This document shows, one piece after another, positions 14,682 through 17,138 of a stretch of 17,138 bases of DNA. The position numbers were made by a program, and so were the translations under genes. Source of the DNA: an uncultured Bacilli bacterium (lineage in GTDB: Bacteria > Bacillota_I > Bacilli_A > RF39 > UBA660); contig CALVRK010000014.1 of NCBI GenBank assembly GCA_944358565.1, positions 1-17,138 on the forward strand. The letters run 5' to 3'. Within the stretch, counting starts at the first letter, position 1; the number at the start of each line of letters is the position of its first letter. A model generated the notes under the pieces. It ran no database searches. It saw only the letters and a program-made list of their open reading frames with translations, and was not told the origin of the DNA.

Positions 14682-14711
14682 ACCTAGAAATATAATACCA
14701 CATTTCTAGGT
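14682..14711 (-). promoter_or_regulatory. hairpin enclosing the nfo ribosome binding site
   Basis: A perfect 10-bp inverted repeat (14702-14711 and 14682-14691, 10-nt loop) spans the short gap before nfo. On the mRNA the 5' arm ACCUAGAAAU includes the last sense codon and the UAG stop of the upstream gene, and the 3' arm AUUUCUAGGU contains most of the nfo ribosome binding site. A ribosome reaching the UAG would open the stem, so the layout suggests translational coupling. It lacks a T run, which argues against a terminator. Confidence 0.6.
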
Positions 14712-15044
14712 TTCTTCACCCACTAAATCACCTAAAATTTTAAAACTTCCACCGATTATTTTTTGGATAACTTTTTCAGTAGCATTCGAAATGGAAAGTC
14801 CAGCTTTAGATAAAGCGTTTTGATAGCTTTTGTTATTAACATCAATATAATTTTCTAAATCGATATTTTTCCCTTCTTTAACATCTTTTTCAAATTTTTC
14901 GATTTGTTTACTAGTTAAAGCAACTTTTTTACTATTTCGGTATTCAAAATATCCGGTACTTTGAGAGAGATATAGCGCGAAAAAGGTAACAAAACTTACT
15001 AAGATAAAGTATCTAAAAATCTTATTTAATTTTTTATGTTTCAT
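14706..15044 (-). CDS. small single-pass membrane protein in the spoIIP operon
   Basis: The 112-residue protein has a basic start (MKHKKLNK), one membrane segment (about 9-28) and an extracytoplasmic, charged part. The latter includes KQIEKFEKDVKEGKNIDLEN (46-65) and an amphipathic C-terminal helix. The start ATG overlaps the 3' end of spoIIP by 11 nt in another frame, so translation is probably coupled. Being between spoIIP and nfo, it may act in sporulation, perhaps in the mother-cell or forespore membrane. I do not recognise a named family, and no enzymatic motif is visible. Confidence 0.75.
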   Translation of the reverse strand: MKHKKLNKIFRYFILVSFVTFFALYLSQSTGYFEYRNSKKVALTSKQIEKFEKDVKEGKNIDLENYIDVNNKSYQNALSKAGLSISNATEKVIQKIIGGSFKILGDLVGEET

Positions 15045-15987
15045 TTATATACTCTCCTATGATTGGGGCAAGAAGTTCGATGGTGTTTAACACTTCATCA
15101 ATGGTATTTTCTTGGGCACCTATTTCAATTAAGATTATATTAGGATTTAAATCTTGGTTATAAACACCATTTGAATATTCGCCACCTTTGGTTAAAATTC
15201 CTCTAGTTAAAGTTGGATATTTAGCTTTTATTTTATTATTAATGGTGGTGGCAACATTTAAGTTAGATTTATAGGTATCATAATCTTCGCCAATAACAAA
15301 AGAGATTTTTGCACATGATTTATTATTAATAATAATGGTTGATTTTTCTTTTGGTAATGCATCACGGTGCAGGTCGATGATTAGTTTATAGTTTTTGTAT
15401 TTATTTAAGGCATCTTCTAAAAATTTACGACTAGCGATGTAACTTTTATTATATTTCATGTTATTTAAATTTAAATAATCGGTAATGTTATCTTCCATGA
15501 CATCAGCTTTAATATTTTGTTTAGCGAGTTTTTCTTGAAGAAGATATGAAGCCATCATGACACCAGGTTTTATGTTATAACCTTCTAAAGATTCGCCGGC
15601 ATAAGCTTCACTTTGATGAGAATTATAAATGTAGACAGTGGGCTTTGTATTTAATTTTTCAACTTCTTCGGTTTTGGGATTACTAACATAAGCCATAGCA
15701 GCACTACTTTCTTTAAAATGAAAGGTATTTTCTAATATGGATACAGGTTCATTGACATTTAGTATTTTAGAAAATAATTTAGAAATTAAATCATCGGCCT
15801 TCTTTTCATAAAGAAGGTGATAGTTTGAATCAACCATTAAAGCTTTGATAAAATCTTCGTTAGAATTAACAAGTTTAAGATTCATAATAATATTAAAGGA
15901 TAATTCATAGCCTAAAAACATAATAAAAGCATAGGCAATTAATCTAAATTTAAATTTACGTTTTTTCTTAAGTTTGACTTTTTTCAT
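15034..15987 (-). CDS. spoIIP: stage II sporulation protein P (cell wall hydrolase)
   Basis: I choose ATG 15987 (317 residues) over the upstream ATG at 15999, because GGGGGA lies 4 nt before it and the upstream ATG has no ribosome binding site and would be very near a candidate transcription start. A basic N-terminus and one membrane segment (about 14-36) anchor the protein, with the catalytic part outside. Family motifs are VYIYNSHQSEAY (118-129; His124 and Glu127), IIDLHRDA (203-210; His207), YNQDLNP (276-282) and LIEIGAQEN (286-294; Glu288), giving the expected zinc ligands. SpoIIP is the amidase/endopeptidase of the SpoIID-SpoIIM-SpoIIP machine that drives engulfment of the forespore. It follows gpr, as in other Bacilli. 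Confidence 0.95.
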   Translation of the reverse strand: MKKVKLKKKRKFKFRLIAYAFIMFLGYELSFNIIMNLKLVNSNEDFIKALMVDSNYHLLYEKKADDLISKLFSKILNVNEPVSILENTFHFKESSAAMAYVSNPKTEEVEKLNTKPTVYIYNSHQSEAYAGESLEGYNIKPGVMMASYLLQEKLAKQNIKADVMEDNITDYLNLNNMKYNKSYIASRKFLEDALNKYKNYKLIIDLHRDALPKEKSTIIINNKSCAKISFVIGEDYDTYKSNLNVATTINNKIKAKYPTLTRGILTKGGEYSNGVYNQDLNPNIILIEIGAQENTIDEVLNTIELLAPIIGEYINET

Positions 15988-16008
15988 AAAATCCCCCATT
16001 TCGATTTA

Positions 16009-16014
16009 ATTATA
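16009..16014 (-). promoter_or_regulatory. candidate -10 for spoIIP
   Basis: A TATAAT hexamer, within CATATAAT on the minus strand, lies about 22-27 nt before the chosen spoIIP start and just after the gpr terminator. No good -35 is visible for SigA or SigE spacing. CATATAAT is close to the -10 of SigE promoters (CATACAAT), which would suit spoIIP, but this is weak evidence. Confidence 0.35.
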
Positions 16015-16040
16015 TGAAATGGATATGAAATAAAATGTAG

Positions 16041-16068
16041 AAAAAAACAAAGCTTACTTACTTTGTTT
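16041..16068 (-). terminator. terminator overlapping the gpr stop codon
   Basis: On the minus strand AAACAAAG (16068-16061), an 8-nt loop and CTTTGTTT (16052-16045) are followed by a T run (16047-16041). The loop contains the gpr stop codon. The stem is AT-rich, so partial read-through into spoIIP is likely. Confidence 0.65.
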
Positions 16069-17070
16069 GATTTCTTTATGTAGTGCGCTATTTAAACCAG
16101 AGCTTATGACTTCGGCTAGTTTAGCAATGACAAAATCTTCTTCTTTTGGGGTGACCATTAGGTTGTACCCAATGGGATTTAAAATTTCATAAATTAATTC
16201 TTTAGTTTCAGTTTCGGATAATGTTCCGACCATACCTAAGATTTTTTCTTTTTCATTTTTATTTATTTTGAATTTTTGACTTAATTTTAAATAGTTGACG
16301 TTAGCAGTTAATTTAGAAGCTGGATTATTGATAGAAGCTACTTGATAGGCAAAATGATCATAAAGGTATTTGATAGTATCACTAACGATAGAGGCGGCAT
16401 CAACTACAGTTGGAACACCGATAGCAACTATAGGAATACCTAAAATATCTTTAGATATTTCCTTTCTTTTATTACCGACTCCACTACCTGGATTAATTCC
16501 AGCGTCAGTCATTTGGATGGTTTTATTGACTCTTTCAACTGATGAGGCCGCTAGAGCATCAATTGTAATTACAAAATTAGGTTTTATCTCTTTAACAATA
16601 CTTTTTAATAAATCACTTGTTTCAATCCCGGTTTCCCCCATAACACCCGGCGCGATAGCACATACTCTTCTAAAGCCTTCATCTAAAGAGCCATATATAT
16701 AAATATAATTAGTAACTAATGTTTCAGATACGACTAATGGTCCAAGAGCATCTGGTGTTGATTTTTCATTGCCGAGTCCTAAAACTAAACACATATCATC
16801 ATCTTTAATATTTTGGAGTTTTAAAAGTTTTTTCAATTCTTCTGAAAATATTTTTTCGACTTTTTTTTGATTTTTAGAATCAGTGACATCTTCAAATTCA
16901 ATAGTTGTATAATTACCAGGCTTTTTATTTATTTCATTTGCTTCTTTTTCATTTAAAGTAATATTTGTTATTTTTATATCATCTATTTGTTTAGTGGGAG
17001 TAGATTTTACTAGTTCTACAGCTAGGTCTGTTCTTAAAATACTATTTTTTAAATCAACTTCATGATTCAC
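16054..17070 (-). CDS. gpr: germination protease GPR
   Basis: The 338-residue protein begins at GTG 17070, five bases after GAGGTGATACT. It is a member of peptidase family A25, which degrades small acid-soluble spore proteins when spores germinate. Visible family motifs are RTDLAVE (13-19), near which the zymogen is processed in Bacillus, GLGNEKSTPDALGP (98-111), PGVMGETGIET (141-151), ITIDALAA (168-175) and DAGINPGSGVGNKR (189-202). Asp107 and Asp171 are candidate counterparts of the two active-site aspartates known in B. megaterium GPR. The length is slightly below the usual 370 residues. It lies upstream of spoIIP, the common order in Bacilli, and is separated from it by a hairpin terminator. 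Confidence 0.96.
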   Translation of the reverse strand: MNHEVDLKNSILRTDLAVELVKSTPTKQIDDIKITNITLNEKEANEINKKPGNYTTIEFEDVTDSKNQKKVEKIFSEELKKLLKLQNIKDDDMCLVLGLGNEKSTPDALGPLVVSETLVTNYIYIYGSLDEGFRRVCAIAPGVMGETGIETSDLLKSIVKEIKPNFVITIDALAASSVERVNKTIQMTDAGINPGSGVGNKRKEISKDILGIPIVAIGVPTVVDAASIVSDTIKYLYDHFAYQVASINNPASKLTANVNYLKLSQKFKINKNEKEKILGMVGTLSETETKELIYEILNPIGYNLMVTPKEEDFVIAKLAEVISSGLNSALHKEIKQSK

Positions 17071-17086
17071 AGTATCACCTCACTTT

Positions 17087-17115
17087 TATTTTTAACCAAG
17101 TTTAAAAAATCATAC
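17087..17115 (-). promoter_or_regulatory. possible forespore promoter of gpr
   Basis: On the minus strand GTATG (17115-17111) matches the SigG -35 pattern GYATR. Seventeen bases later AAAAATA (17093-17087) is a weak match to CATnnTA. gpr is a known SigF/SigG target in Bacillus, which is the main reason to note it. The -10 match is poor. Confidence 0.25.
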
Positions 17116-17138
17116 GAAAATTTTATAAAAGAAAAATA

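Noticed and set aside
15988..15999. Upstream ATG at 15999 as the spoIIP start
   Set aside because: It has no ribosome binding site; its own first codons form the GGGGGA site for the ATG at 15987.
16370..16702. 110-codon open frame on the plus strand
   Set aside because: It is antisense to conserved gpr motifs and has no ribosome binding site or family resemblance.

Overview
The window is AT-rich DNA from an endospore-forming low-GC Bacillota, most likely class Bacilli and plausibly an uncultured gut lineage; the lineage is inferred from gene content and was not searched. Sporulation genes (gpr, spoIIP) indicate a spore former. Strong AGGAGG-type ribosome binding sites, a TGA stop on nfo and TGG tryptophan codons indicate the standard bacterial code. 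All genes are on the minus strand except one small gene at 13505-13768. I see no tRNA, rRNA, CRISPR array, transposase or integrase.

Right part (13505-17138): sporulation and DNA repair. Germination protease gpr is followed by a hairpin terminator that overlaps its stop codon. Then comes spoIIP, a small membrane protein that overlaps it by 11 nt, and nfo (endonuclease IV), whose ribosome binding site lies in the 3' arm of a hairpin that begins at the preceding stop codon. A small DUF2624/YqfT-like gene runs convergently and overlaps the end of nfo.

Middle part (9592-13452): cell wall and translation genes. A class B penicillin-binding protein is followed by rpmG (ribosomal protein L33, 55 codons), efp (EF-P) and an acidic coiled-coil protein of unknown function. 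A near-consensus extended -10 promoter straddles the end of the PBP gene and should drive rpmG-efp. A GC-containing hairpin terminator closes this block.

Left part (1-9591): a compact type VIIb secretion (ESX-like) operon with its own promoter (about 9334-9363) and a terminator at 98-143. Its order is essC (FHA plus FtsK/SpoIIIE ATPase), yukD/esaB (ubiquitin-like), a 98-residue WXG100-like protein, a 241-residue protein with a WIG motif and an apparent second hairpin, an 81-residue helical protein, a 402-residue protein with a WXG/LXG-like head and an Asn/Ser-rich tail of three ~46-residue repeats, and a 511-residue CHAP peptidoglycan hydrolase with a double-psi-barrel-like C-terminal domain and no signal peptide. 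EsaA, EssA and EssB are not in the window, and no immunity gene is recognisable. The most original part is this cargo set: two WXG-type proteins share a YxxxExEVSS tail, the repeat-tailed protein has no toxin domain, and the hydrolase lacks a Sec signal. Together they could form a secreted surface structure with a dedicated wall-remodelling enzyme rather than a standard toxin-immunity module; this is inference.
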